From: JBBDWK01 sp040902885
Lineage (GTDB): Bacteria; Acidobacteriota; Terriglobia; Bryobacterales; Bryobacteraceae
DNA length: 64,000 nt
Assembly: GCA_040902885.1 (NCBI GenBank)
Contig: JBBDWK010000102.1
Span: 1-64,000 of the forward strand
Direction of reading: 5' to 3'
The notes under the pieces were generated by a model, which was not told the DNA's origin, did no database searches, and saw only the letters and a program-made list of their open reading frames with translations. Every line of letters begins with the position of its first letter. Positions within the stretch are counted from its first letter, which is position 1. The position numbers and the translations under genes were made by a program. This document shows positions 16,965 through 25,344 of the stretch, piece by piece.

Positions 16965-18344
16965 ATGGCGAAAGAATTTGATCTGACCCCCCGGCGCGTA
17001 CCGCGGGTGGAGACGACTTTCCGGCGCATCGTCACCGATTTTCCAGTGCCGGAATCCATTCCCACGCTGCAGAACCTGCACCGCCTGGAGCCGCTCGCGA
17101 TGCGCGGCCAGCCGCCCGTCGTCTGGGACCGCGCCGAAGGTTTTCAGGTCTGGGATGCGTACGGAAACGCGTGGATCGACTGGTCCTCGGGAGTGCTCGT
17201 CGCCAACGCCGGACATGGGAGGCGAGAAATCGCAGACGCCATCGTGCGGCAGGCGTCCCGCCAGCTTCTGACGAACTACTGCTTCCCGAGCGAGATTCGC
17301 GCTGAGCTGGTAGAGAAGCTGGCCTCCGTGTTTCCCGAGCCGCTGAAGAAAGTCTTCCTGCTCACCACCGGTTCGGAGACCGTGGAGTGCGCCATCAAGC
17401 TTTGCCGCAGCTATGGAGTAAAGGCCGGCGGGCGGTCCAAGCACGTAGTGGTCTCCTATGACAAAGCCTTCCATGGCCGCACGCTCGGTTCGCAGCAAAC
17501 CGGTGGAATTCCGGCGCTGAAGGAATGGATCGTCAACCTCGATCCGGGTTTCGTGCAGATCCCCTTTCCGGACGGTTACCGCAGTCCGGACACCTCTTTC
17601 GACGTTTTCGAACGCAGCCTGAGCGAGCGCGGCGTGGAGCCGCAGAACGTGGCCGGCGTGATTCTGGAGACCTATCAGGGAGGAAGCGCCGCGTTCGCGC
17701 CGGTGCCCTACATGAAGGAGTTGCGGCAATGGTGTACCGGACACAAAGCGCTGCTGGTCTGCGACGAAGTCCAGGCCGGGTTCGGCCGCTGCGGAACCAT
17801 GTGGGGCTTTGAGCATTACGGCATCGTCCCGGATGTGGCCTGTTTCGGCAAGGGAATTACGGGCTCGCTGCCTCTGGCCGCAGTAGCCGGACGGCCGGAT
17901 GTGATGGACATGCACCCGCCAGGCAGCATGACCTCCACACACACCGGCAATCCCGTATGCTGCGCCGCCGCTCTCGCCTCCCTCGACTTGATCGTCAAGG
18001 AAAATCTGGTTGAGAACGCGCGCAACGTGGGAGTTGTGCTCCATTCGCGTTTGCACGATCTGCGGCGGCGCTATCCCCAAATCGGAGCGGTGGCGGGAAA
18101 AGGCCTGGTAGCGGGACTTGCGTGCGTGACGCCCGGAACCAGGGAGCCCGACGGCGACCTGGCATTCGAAGTGGTGCGGCGATCCATTGAGAAGGGCGTG
18201 CTGATGTTCAGCCCGGTGGGTTACGGCAGCGCCACGGTGAAGATCAGCCCGCCGCTGGTGATAACGGAAGAAGCGATCGTGGAGAGCGTAGCCGTACTTG
18301 AGCAGGCTCTATCGGAAGCTCTCCAGGGCCAGGCAGCGGCGTAA
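16965..18344 (+). CDS. Class III aminotransferase
   Basis: 459 residues, a fold-type I PLP enzyme of the ornithine/GABA/acetylornithine group. It has WDAYGNAWIDWSSGVLVANAGH near the N-terminus, TTGSETVECAIKL for phosphate binding, LLVCDEVQAGFGRCG with the PLP-contacting Asp, and FGKGI, where K296 should be the Schiff-base lysine. The next gene, a Gfo/Idh oxidoreductase, overlaps it by 1 nt, so the two are translationally coupled and probably act on the same compound. The amino donor and acceptor cannot be told from sequence alone. Confidence 0.9.
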   Translation: MAKEFDLTPRRVPRVETTFRRIVTDFPVPESIPTLQNLHRLEPLAMRGQPPVVWDRAEGFQVWDAYGNAWIDWSSGVLVANAGHGRREIADAIVRQASRQLLTNYCFPSEIRAELVEKLASVFPEPLKKVFLLTTGSETVECAIKLCRSYGVKAGGRSKHVVVSYDKAFHGRTLGSQQTGGIPALKEWIVNLDPGFVQIPFPDGYRSPDTSFDVFERSLSERGVEPQNVAGVILETYQGGSAAFAPVPYMKELRQWCTGHKALLVCDEVQAGFGRCGTMWGFEHYGIVPDVACFGKGITGSLPLAAVAGRPDVMDMHPPGSMTSTHTGNPVCCAAALASLDLIVKENLVENARNVGVVLHSRLHDLRRRYPQIGAVAGKGLVAGLACVTPGTREPDGDLAFEVVRRSIEKGVLMFSPVGYGSATVKISPPLVITEEAIVESVAVLEQALSEALQGQAAA

Positions 18345-19567
18345 TGGCGAAAACACAGGTGACCATTGTTGGCGGCGGGATGATCACGCACGACCAGATT
18401 CTTCCCGCGCTGTATCACATGCAGAGGCAGGATGCGGTTGGCGGGATCGCCGTGTGCTCGTCGCGTCCGGAAACGGTTCGCGCCTTGGCGCAAGCGGAGA
18501 CCCTGTTGCAGGCCTTCCCCGGCCAGAGCTTCCGGGCCTATCCGGAATCGGGTCCGCAACAGCCGGAACTGTATCGCCAGGCGATCGCCCAGATGCCGCC
18601 CGGGCAGGTGGTAGTCGCGGCCGTGCCGGACCAGCTTCACTTCGATGTCGTCATGACGGCCATTGAACACGGCCAGCACGTTTGCGCGGTGAAGCCGCTG
18701 GTGCTCCAGCACCGGCAGGCGGTCGAGATCGAAAAGGCGGCGTACGCGAAGGGGCTGGTGGTTGGCGTCGAGTACCACAAGCGCTTCGACGACCGCAGCC
18801 TGATGGCGCGCCGCAAGTACCAGCAGGGGCTGTTCGGTGAGTTCCTTCTGGGCACGGCCTGCCTGTTCGAGAAGTGGTACTACCGCCATTCCAACTTTCA
18901 GAACTGGTGTACCGCCGAGAATTCCGACGCATTCACCTACATCGGATGCCATTATGTGGACCTGGTGCACTTCATCACCGGGCTGCTGCCGGCTGCGGTG
19001 AGCGTTTACGGCATCCGCGACCGGTACCCGAACGGCAATGAAGGCTTCCTGTGGACGGACGCGCGCATCCTCTGGTCGAACGGCGCATGCCTGAACGTCC
19101 AGAACGGTCTGGGCTTTCCCGATGCCGCGCCAGGCACCAACACCCAGGGCCTGACGCTCTATTGCCGGGGCGAGGAGAACGGCGCGATGCTGGCGCACTC
19201 GGACCAGTATCGCGGCCTGAAGTACAGCTACACGCGCAGGGGCGGCGATCCCGGCGCGACGCAATACGCCGAACCCAGCCCGGACTATTTTCAGTACGTG
19301 GATGTGGGAGGGCCTGGGCTGCAGCCGGTGGGCTACGGAGTCCGCTCGGTGGAGTACATCGTGAGGCAGTGCATGCGGGTTGCGGCCGAGCCATCGCTTG
19401 AAGCGCGGCGGAAGATGCTGCGCGAGATCGACGCCGCGGGAGTGATGGCGACCCCGGCGAACAGCAGCTTCAACGAGCGGGTGATCGAAGCGGGCCGCGA
19501 ATCGATTCTGAACGGCGGCCGCGAGGTGCGGATCGAATACGATCGGGCGGCGGCGGAGGCGGATTAA
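18344..19567 (+). CDS. Gfo/Idh/MocA family oxidoreductase
   Basis: 407 residues. The N-terminal Rossmann fold begins VTIVGGGMITHDQILPAL, and the conserved Lys of the family is in CAVKPLVLQ (around 119), where most members have E-K-P. The C-terminal alpha/beta domain has GVEYHKRFDDRS and YIGCHYVDLVHFITG. No signal peptide is visible, so it is cytoplasmic and presumably NAD(P)-dependent. Its ATG shares one base with the stop codon of the aminotransferase gene, suggesting a two-step amino-sugar or cyclitol pathway; this is inference. Confidence 0.87.
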   Translation: MAKTQVTIVGGGMITHDQILPALYHMQRQDAVGGIAVCSSRPETVRALAQAETLLQAFPGQSFRAYPESGPQQPELYRQAIAQMPPGQVVVAAVPDQLHFDVVMTAIEHGQHVCAVKPLVLQHRQAVEIEKAAYAKGLVVGVEYHKRFDDRSLMARRKYQQGLFGEFLLGTACLFEKWYYRHSNFQNWCTAENSDAFTYIGCHYVDLVHFITGLLPAAVSVYGIRDRYPNGNEGFLWTDARILWSNGACLNVQNGLGFPDAAPGTNTQGLTLYCRGEENGAMLAHSDQYRGLKYSYTRRGGDPGATQYAEPSPDYFQYVDVGGPGLQPVGYGVRSVEYIVRQCMRVAAEPSLEARRKMLREIDAAGVMATPANSSFNERVIEAGRESILNGGREVRIEYDRAAAEAD

Positions 19568-19639
19568 GGGTCGGGTTCTGGCAGCCGATAGCAGAACACA
19601 AAGACGACTTTCGGCGGGTAATCGGTCGCATCCTTAAGT

Positions 19640-20200
19640 ATGCAGATCACCACTGTTGCTGAATCACTGTACTGGTCGTACGCCAATCTCGCTATGGCGC
19701 ACGCCGCAGTGGAAGAAGGCGCTTCGACTTACGGCCGCATTCACTTTATCATTCGCAGCCGGCTCTACAAAGGTCTACGCGACGGCAGCATGAACATCGG
19801 AGTCATCGCCGATGATGAGCGGCTGAAGCTTGTTCTGCCGCAGGCGTGTTGCTACTGTGGCGCGCGCGAGCACCTCTCCGTAGATCACCTGATCGCGCGG
19901 AAGCGCGGTGGCTTCGACACCGGCGATAACATGGTCTGGTCCTGTCGCCCGTGCAATAGTTCCAAATGCGCAAACGACGTGCTGGAGTGGCTCTCCGCCC
20001 GCGGCGAGTTTCCGCCTTTGCTGCTTCTGCGGCGGTATCTCAAGCTGGCGGTCAAATTCTGTAGTGAGCAGCACCTTATGGCTATAGCGATCACCGACGT
20101 GGACGATCTGCCGTTTACTCTCTCTGCTATACCGCACAATTTTCCTGCGCCATGCGAACTCGCGCTCTGGAGAGTGCCGCTAAGTGGCGCTACAGTGTAA
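19640..20200 (+). CDS. HNH endonuclease family protein
   Basis: 186 residues. The HNH zinc-finger core is complete: CxxC at 70-73 (CCYC), the HNH strand VDHLIARKRGG with D82-H83, the asparagine in GDNMV (97), and the second CxxC at 102-105 followed by N106. The flanking regions are not recognised. No ribosome binding site is obvious before ATG 19640. The stop TAA at 20198-20200 is followed, in the same frame, by the surviving end of a DUF4160 gene, so the HNH gene appears to occupy the place of that gene's beginning. It may have arrived by transfer. Confidence 0.8.
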   Translation: MQITTVAESLYWSYANLAMAHAAVEEGASTYGRIHFIIRSRLYKGLRDGSMNIGVIADDERLKLVLPQACCYCGAREHLSVDHLIARKRGGFDTGDNMVWSCRPCNSSKCANDVLEWLSARGEFPPLLLLRRYLKLAVKFCSEQHLMAIAITDVDDLPFTLSAIPHNFPAPCELALWRVPLSGATV

Positions 20201-20206
20201 CCCGGG

Positions 20207-20344
20207 GCCAAGTTCTGGCTCGATCCGGTACGCTTGGAGTGGAGCCGTGGTTTTGCCCGCACAGAGCTTCGGCGCATTGACGCTCTCGTTGGCGAGAATG
20301 GGGCGTTGTTGGTGAGGGCATGGCATGAATACTTCGGGAACTGA
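20207..20344 (+). pseudogene. DUF4160 C-terminal remnant
   Basis: The frame encodes 45 residues (AKFWLDPVRLEWSRGFAR... then ...RAWHEYFGN) that match the end of DUF4160 proteins. No start codon or N-terminal half (the usual HNPPHFHV region) is present. It is in frame with the upstream HNH gene, separated from it by a TAA, and overlaps the DUF2442 start by 20 nt, as intact DUF4160/DUF2442 pairs often do. I read it as a truncated gene. Confidence 0.75.
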
Positions 20345-20627
20345 ACTCAGGGAGGCAGTTGCTCAGGGCGTGACTGCAAGCGAGGAGGCGCTGATCGTCG
20401 ATCTTACCGATGGCAGGACAATCACCGTGCCGCTGGCTTGGTTCCCGCGACTGGCGCACGGGACACCGAAGGAGCGAGCCAATTGGCGTCTCATTGGTAG
20501 CGGGGTCGGAATCCACTGGCCGGATTTGGACGAGGATATCAGCGTGGAGAGCCTGCTGGCGGGCCGGGGGTCCGGCGAGACTCAGGAGTCCCTTCGGCGC
20601 TGGCTGCAAGCGCGAAAGGCCGGCTAA
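20325..20627 (+). CDS. DUF2442 domain protein
   Basis: 100 residues, full length for DUF2442: a LIVDLTDGRTITVPLAWFPRL strand region followed by the conserved ANWRLIGSGVGIHWPDLDED block and SVESLLAGR. DUF2442 is usually the second gene of a DUF4160/DUF2442 pair with a toxin-antitoxin-like layout, although the activity is not settled. Here the partner is only a remnant overlapping this start, so this may be an orphaned second gene. Confidence 0.88.
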   Translation: MNTSGTELREAVAQGVTASEEALIVDLTDGRTITVPLAWFPRLAHGTPKERANWRLIGSGVGIHWPDLDEDISVESLLAGRGSGETQESLRRWLQARKAG

Positions 20628-20817
20628 TTAGGGCTGCAAGGCGACGGCCAAAATTTGGCGTCCAGCTTTCTGCCAGCGCTTCCGTGTCGACCCTCCTCTT
20701 CCATCTTCCATTCTTCAGCAGCCCCTTTCAGGCTGCAACTTGGCTCAGCGAGGGCCGGTCCACCTCGATGCTATGGCTCCAAGGTAGAATCAAGAATGCT
20801 GAGGTATTCCACTCGTC

Positions 20818-21957
20818 ATGATTCTCCGAAACAGCTTGCGTAACCGGCTGCGCAGCATACTGACCATTCTGAGCTTCGCGGCGTCGTTGTGCCTGATGGG
20901 ATTGCTCGCGGCGATGGCCAACGCCCTGTTTCTGCGGGAGGCAACCCCGGAGCAGGCGCTACGCCTCATCGTGCGCAACAAAGTTTCGCTCGCCAACCCG
21001 TTGCAGCGATCCTACCAGGACAGGATCCGTCAGGCGCCCGGTGTGAAAGAGGTGCTCATCTTCCAGTGGTTCGGGGGCGTCTACAAGGACAACCGCGATC
21101 CCAAGAACATGTTCGCCCGCTTTGCGGTGGAGCCCCTCCGGCTGTTCACCGTTTACCCCGAATATCGTATCCCCGAGGACCAAAAGAAGGCCTTTGCACA
21201 GGAACGCACCGCCTGCATCGTCGGCCGGAAGACGGCCGAGCGGCACGGCATGAAGATAGGCGACCGGATCACCCTGGCCGGCGATATTTTCCCGGTCACT
21301 CTGGACCTGACCGTGCGCGGTTTCTACGACTCGCCTCGCGACAACGAAAACCTGTACTTTCACTACGAGTATCTCAATGAGGGCCTGCGGGAGGCGCGCG
21401 ACGTGGTGAGCGTTTTCGTGATTCTCGGTGAGAGCGCCGAAGCGGTGGCTGCGATTCCGCAGGCCGTGGACAGCATGTTCCGCAACGCCACCCTTCAGAC
21501 CAAGACGGAAACGGAGAGAGCGTTCGAGCTGAGCTTCCTCGGATTTCTGGGCAACGTGAAGGTCTTCATGGGAGTGATCTTCGGCGCCGTGACTTTCGCG
21601 ATTCTGCTCGTTTCGGCGAACACCATGGGGATGTCGGTTCGCGAGAGAATTCGCGAGGTCGGCATTCTGAAGACGCTGGGGTTCACGCGCGGCCGCATTC
21701 TGACCATGATCATGGGCGAATCGGTGGCCATTTCCCTGATGGGCGGCGTCATCGGCCTTGGTCTCGCGAGCCTGATCTGCGCCGCCTTGCAGCAGTTGCC
21801 GTCCACCATCATGAACATGCCGGATGTCGCGATTCCGCCCGTGCTCGGCTTGGCGTGCCTGGCGATAGCGGCGGCCATCGGCGTCGTGAGCAGTACTGGA
21901 CCGGCATGGTCGGCGTCGCGCAAGCCGATCGTCGAAGCCCTGCGGTTTACGGACTAG
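20818..21957 (+). CDS. FtsX-type ABC transporter permease, first of pair
   Basis: 379 residues with the MacB/FtsX layout: a membrane helix at about 12-38, a large periplasmic domain, and three C-terminal helices (around 248-275, 300-328, 340-362). VRERIREVGILKTLGFTRGRI is the characteristic cytoplasmic coupling segment. The second permease begins 7 nt downstream. No ATPase gene lies on either side, which is unusual, since such permeases normally sit beside a MacB/LolD-type ATPase. Confidence 0.88.
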   Translation: MILRNSLRNRLRSILTILSFAASLCLMGLLAAMANALFLREATPEQALRLIVRNKVSLANPLQRSYQDRIRQAPGVKEVLIFQWFGGVYKDNRDPKNMFARFAVEPLRLFTVYPEYRIPEDQKKAFAQERTACIVGRKTAERHGMKIGDRITLAGDIFPVTLDLTVRGFYDSPRDNENLYFHYEYLNEGLREARDVVSVFVILGESAEAVAAIPQAVDSMFRNATLQTKTETERAFELSFLGFLGNVKVFMGVIFGAVTFAILLVSANTMGMSVRERIREVGILKTLGFTRGRILTMIMGESVAISLMGGVIGLGLASLICAALQQLPSTIMNMPDVAIPPVLGLACLAIAAAIGVVSSTGPAWSASRKPIVEALRFTD

Positions 21958-21964
21958 GTGAACC

Positions 21965-23128
21965 ATGGCGATCCCTCTGGCCTACAACATCCGCAATCTG
22001 ACACAGCGGAAGACGACCACGATCATGACCGCGCTCGGCATCGCGTTGACGGTAGCGGTGCTATTGAGCGTGGCCGCGATGTTTCAGGGCTTGCAATCTT
22101 CGCTCGCGGCCACTGGACACCCACTGAATCTGCTGGTCATGCGGAAAGGCGCCACTGCCGAGCTGAACAGCATCATGACGCCGCAGAACTTTCAGATCAT
22201 CAAGGCGAGACCCGGAATTGCCCGAGGGAAGGATGGAGAGCCGCTCGCGTCTCTCGAGCTGGTGACGGTGATCACGCTCGAAAGTTTCGAAGAAGCCGAC
22301 ATGAACATTACCGTCCGCGGCCTGACGCCCGCCGGGTGGGAGATTCGCGAAGGAGTGCGCGTGATCGAAGGCCGGCGGTTTCAGCCGGGCAGGCGGGAAG
22401 CTGTGGTGGGAAAAGGCCTGGTGGCGCGCTATCCGGCGGCGCGACTGGGCGGCAAGCTGAGCTTTGGCCGCGGCGAGTGGGACATAGTAGGTGTTCTGGA
22501 CGCGGGGATGAGCGCCGCCAACGGGGAGGTCTTCGTCGATCTGAATCAGATCGCGTCCGACCAGAGGCGGGACGAAGCTCTCAGCTCCGCTTTGCTCCGG
22601 GTGACGGATGAGGTGGCGCTGCAGGCGATGATCAACGATCTAACCACGGATCGGCGGTACATGCTGGATGCGGTGACGGAAAAGGGATATTACGAGAATC
22701 AGACCAGCGCGGGCGCGCCGCTGGTGGCTATTGGAGGAATCGCGTCGCTGTTCATGGCGATCGGAAGCAGTTTCGCCGCCATGAATACGATGTATGCGGC
22801 GGTGGCGCGCCGGTCGGCGGAGATCGGCACTCTCCGGGTGCTGGGCTTCTCGCGCTTCAGCATTTTGACGAGCTTTTTTATCGAATCGCTGCTGTTAAGC
22901 CTGCTCGGCGGGATCATCGGCTGTTTGCTGGTTCTCCCGCTCAACAACCTGACAACGGGGATAGGCAGCTTTGTGACCTTCAGCGAAATCACCTTCAACT
23001 TCGCGGTAACGCCAACCATCATGGCGGCTGGCATGGCGTTCGCGCTGGTGCTGGGCGGCCTGGGCGGACTTTTCCCCGCGGCGTCGGCCGCCGGCAAGCA
23101 GATACTGGCCGCGCTGCGGCCGGTGTGA
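21965..23128 (+). CDS. FtsX-type ABC transporter permease, second of pair
   Basis: 387 residues, same architecture as its neighbour: an N-terminal helix (TALGIALTVAVLLSVAAMF), a periplasmic domain of about 220 residues, and three C-terminal helices, with RRSAEIGTLRVLGFSRFSILTSFF as the coupling segment. With the preceding gene it could form a heterodimeric permease. The motor ATPase must be encoded elsewhere. It converges on the SMP-30 gene with an 11-nt gap. Confidence 0.88.
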   Translation: MAIPLAYNIRNLTQRKTTTIMTALGIALTVAVLLSVAAMFQGLQSSLAATGHPLNLLVMRKGATAELNSIMTPQNFQIIKARPGIARGKDGEPLASLELVTVITLESFEEADMNITVRGLTPAGWEIREGVRVIEGRRFQPGRREAVVGKGLVARYPAARLGGKLSFGRGEWDIVGVLDAGMSAANGEVFVDLNQIASDQRRDEALSSALLRVTDEVALQAMINDLTTDRRYMLDAVTEKGYYENQTSAGAPLVAIGGIASLFMAIGSSFAAMNTMYAAVARRSAEIGTLRVLGFSRFSILTSFFIESLLLSLLGGIIGCLLVLPLNNLTTGIGSFVTFSEITFNFAVTPTIMAAGMAFALVLGGLGGLFPAASAAGKQILAALRPV

Positions 23129-23139
23129 CCTGCCGAAAC

Positions 23140-24027
23140 TCAGTATTCGAGCCCGTTCAAGCCGATGTCGTACATGTACACGCATTGCGAGCCGGTGAGC
23201 GTCACGTACAGCTTCCCTTTGTGGAAGCAGAGATTCGAGACGCGCTCGCCGTCCACTTCGTAGCTGCGCAAGAGTTCGCCGGCCTGCGAGACCACTTCGA
23301 TGCTCCTGCCCGTGTAGTGCGTGATCCATAGCCGCCCGTGCTCGTCGAAGGCGATTCCATCGAGCGGATGCGGCAGAAATTGGGCTACCGCTCGCTGGTT
23401 TGCGGCACTGCCATCGGGCGCGAAGTCGAAGGCCGAGAGGCGGGCCGTGTAGCTCTCCACGTAAAAAAGGCTCTTCTGGTCGGGTGAGACGGCAAGGCCG
23501 TTGGGAAAGGCAAGCCCGCCGATGAGCCGCGTGAGTCTGCCGTCCGTGCCGAGCCGATAGATCGCGCCTACCGGGTTCTTCACCGACGAGCCTTTGGGAT
23601 CGGTGAAGTAGATGTTGCCCTTGCGGTCCAGCACAACGTCGTTGGGGCCGTTGAGAGGCTTGCCCTGATAACTCTCCGCCAGCAGTTCCTGGCGCTTGCC
23701 GTCCGCGCTGACGCGCAGCAGCCGCCCGCCGTCCTGGTCAGCCACCAGCACGCGGCCCTCGGGATCGATGCGCATGCCGTTCGGCGCGCCGCGGTCCAGG
23801 GTGAACCAGACGCCGAGGGTTCCGTCGGGCGTCATGCGTCCGATGGTGCCTCTGCGCAGATAGTTGGTGAAGTAGAAGTTGCCTTGACGGTCGAAGTTCG
23901 GACCTTCCGCGAAAGCGACTCCTCCAACAATCAGAGTGTGCCGGGGCAGCCTGGCGGGAAGCGGAGGCGCCTCCTGGCCGAGGCCCAGCCCACTCATAAG
24001 GCAACCGAGCAGCATCAACCTGGACAT
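23140..24027 (-). CDS. SMP-30/gluconolactonase family protein
   Basis: 295 residues: a short signal peptide (RLMLLGCLMSGLGLG) and then a six-bladed propeller of the SMP-30/LRE type. Conserved blocks are FAEGPNFDRQGNFYFTN with the metal-binding Glu, LNGPNDVVLDRKGNIYFTDP with the catalytic-region Asn-Asp, and FPNGLAVSPDQKSLFYVES. These enzymes hydrolyse sugar lactones with a divalent metal. Export to the periplasm is likely. The promoter side faces the repeat that contains the assembly gap. Confidence 0.88.
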   Translation of the reverse strand: MSRLMLLGCLMSGLGLGQEAPPLPARLPRHTLIVGGVAFAEGPNFDRQGNFYFTNYLRRGTIGRMTPDGTLGVWFTLDRGAPNGMRIDPEGRVLVADQDGGRLLRVSADGKRQELLAESYQGKPLNGPNDVVLDRKGNIYFTDPKGSSVKNPVGAIYRLGTDGRLTRLIGGLAFPNGLAVSPDQKSLFYVESYTARLSAFDFAPDGSAANQRAVAQFLPHPLDGIAFDEHGRLWITHYTGRSIEVVSQAGELLRSYEVDGERVSNLCFHKGKLYVTLTGSQCVYMYDIGLNGLEY

Positions 24028-24057
24028 GGCATATGAGTATATCGCTGACGCCTGGGC

Positions 24058-24105
24058 AACCGCTCCCNNNNNNNNNNTTCAGAGCCGTGACCGAAGGGAG
24101 CGGTT
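24058..24105. repeat. Palindromic repeat family B interrupted by assembly gap
   Basis: The left arm starts AACCGCTCCC at 24058-24067, then come 10 Ns, then a right arm (24082-24105) ending GGGAGCGGTT. The right arm is a variant of the family seen intact at 62255-62317. The true length of the interval is unknown. Confidence 0.75.
24068..24077. other. Assembly gap (10 Ns)
   Basis: Ten Ns, a fixed-length placeholder, located between the two arms of an inverted repeat. No gene is broken: the flanking genes end and start outside the element. Confidence 0.98.
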
Positions 24106-24114
24106 GTTGACACA

Positions 24115-25230
24115 CTAAGCGATCGCCGCCGCCGCGCGAGCCGCGAGATGTTTCGTCATGGCGTCCCGTCCGGCCTGCAGAAAGTTCTCCAGGCGCGGTC
24201 CCTCCATATCGAACTCCAGCGTCCCGTAGCCCTTGGCGGGCAGCCGGCAGATTTCGGCTTCGTAGCGCCGGATGGCGGCGTTATCCGAGGCGCCGGTCAT
24301 GGTGTCCACCATGCGCGAAAGGCGCTGGATGGTGCGCAGGCTGGAGAGCTTGTTGGGAGTCTTCGGGGTGTCCGGCTCGCCTGCCACCGGGAGATTCTCA
24401 TCGATCAGGAGTCCGACGTTCGCCGATTCGGTTGGCGAGGTGTCTCCCATAATTTCAGGGATATCGGCGCCCGTCTCCGCGATCAGCCGGATCGGGAAAT
24501 TCGAAAGCATCCCGCCGTCCACGATCACGTTGCCGGCCTTCGACCGTCCCAGATAGTCCCCCCAGGCCGGATTCCATACCACTTGCTGCCATACGAACGG
24601 GATACTCATGGACATGCGCACCGCCCAGGAGACGGGCACATTCGGAGCTGTACGGCGATTCAGCACCAGCATCTCCATGTCGGCCGTATCGGTGACCACC
24701 AGGGAAAGGTCGGAGCCGGTCTTCCGCGCGAAGGTTTCGAGCGTGTCTTGCGGCGTCACGCCCCTATCCTGAAGCTTCTCCTCCAGCCAGGCGCGAAAGG
24801 TTTCGCCGGAGTAGAAACCGCCGCATTCCACGAAGGAGAAAAAGCGCGCATAGACCCGGTTCTTCAAAAGCGCGTCGAGCAGGATCTGGTCGGCTCTTTC
24901 CTCCAGCCAGTTGGGAGCGAAGGGCGTATCGATATCCCGCAGAATACCCAACGTCACGCTGTTGCTCCGGATCGCTTCCGTAAACGAAGCCGCGGAGGGA
25001 ATATCCATAAACGTGCAGAAACGGGGTTTGCCGTCCACCCGTTCCTTCACAACCTCGAGCATGTCCCCAGCGGAGTATCCGGCCGCGGCGAGCGCAGCCG
25101 TGATGGCTCCCGCCGAAGTCCCAATGAGCCGCCGCAGCCTGTGGCCGCGTTCCTCCAATACCTGGAGCGCGCCTACAAACACCGCGCCCTTGGCTCCACC
25201 ACCTTCAAATACAGCATCGAAATCGGCCAC
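24115..25230 (-). CDS. Patatin-like phospholipase
   Basis: 371 residues from GTG 25230, which has a perfect AGGAGG ribosome binding site six bases upstream. The patatin catalytic set is complete: oxyanion hole GGGAKG (10-15), nucleophile elbow GTSAG with Ser39, and the Asp of the dyad at D238 in VDGG. Family members are lipid acyl hydrolases acting on phospholipids. No signal peptide is seen, so it may be cytoplasmic or exported by another route. A conserved MSIPFVWQ segment precedes the Asp. Confidence 0.92.
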   Translation of the reverse strand: MADFDAVFEGGGAKGAVFVGALQVLEERGHRLRRLIGTSAGAITAALAAAGYSAGDMLEVVKERVDGKPRFCTFMDIPSAASFTEAIRSNSVTLGILRDIDTPFAPNWLEERADQILLDALLKNRVYARFFSFVECGGFYSGETFRAWLEEKLQDRGVTPQDTLETFARKTGSDLSLVVTDTADMEMLVLNRRTAPNVPVSWAVRMSMSIPFVWQQVVWNPAWGDYLGRSKAGNVIVDGGMLSNFPIRLIAETGADIPEIMGDTSPTESANVGLLIDENLPVAGEPDTPKTPNKLSSLRTIQRLSRMVDTMTGASDNAAIRRYEAEICRLPAKGYGTLEFDMEGPRLENFLQAGRDAMTKHLAARAAAAIA

Positions 25231-25283
25231 TGTTATCCTCCTGTGTGATTGAAATGGATTTGAGCGCTGTTGTCAAAGGGGCC

Positions 25284-25339
25284 GCCGCTTGCTTACGCGC
25301 GCGGTTCAGTGCACCGAACCCCGCGCGTAAGCAAGCGGC
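25284..25339. repeat. Palindromic repeat family A, complete hairpin
   Basis: Arms 25284-25307 and 25316-25339 are inverted copies over 24 bp with one mismatch, around an 8-nt loop containing GTGCAC. The element lies between the starts and ends of the patatin and lipA genes. In the forward frame it reads LAYARGSV, a peptide that recurs in spurious gene predictions from this bacterial group (from memory, not checked). Confidence 0.88.
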
Positions 25340-25344
25340 CGTCC

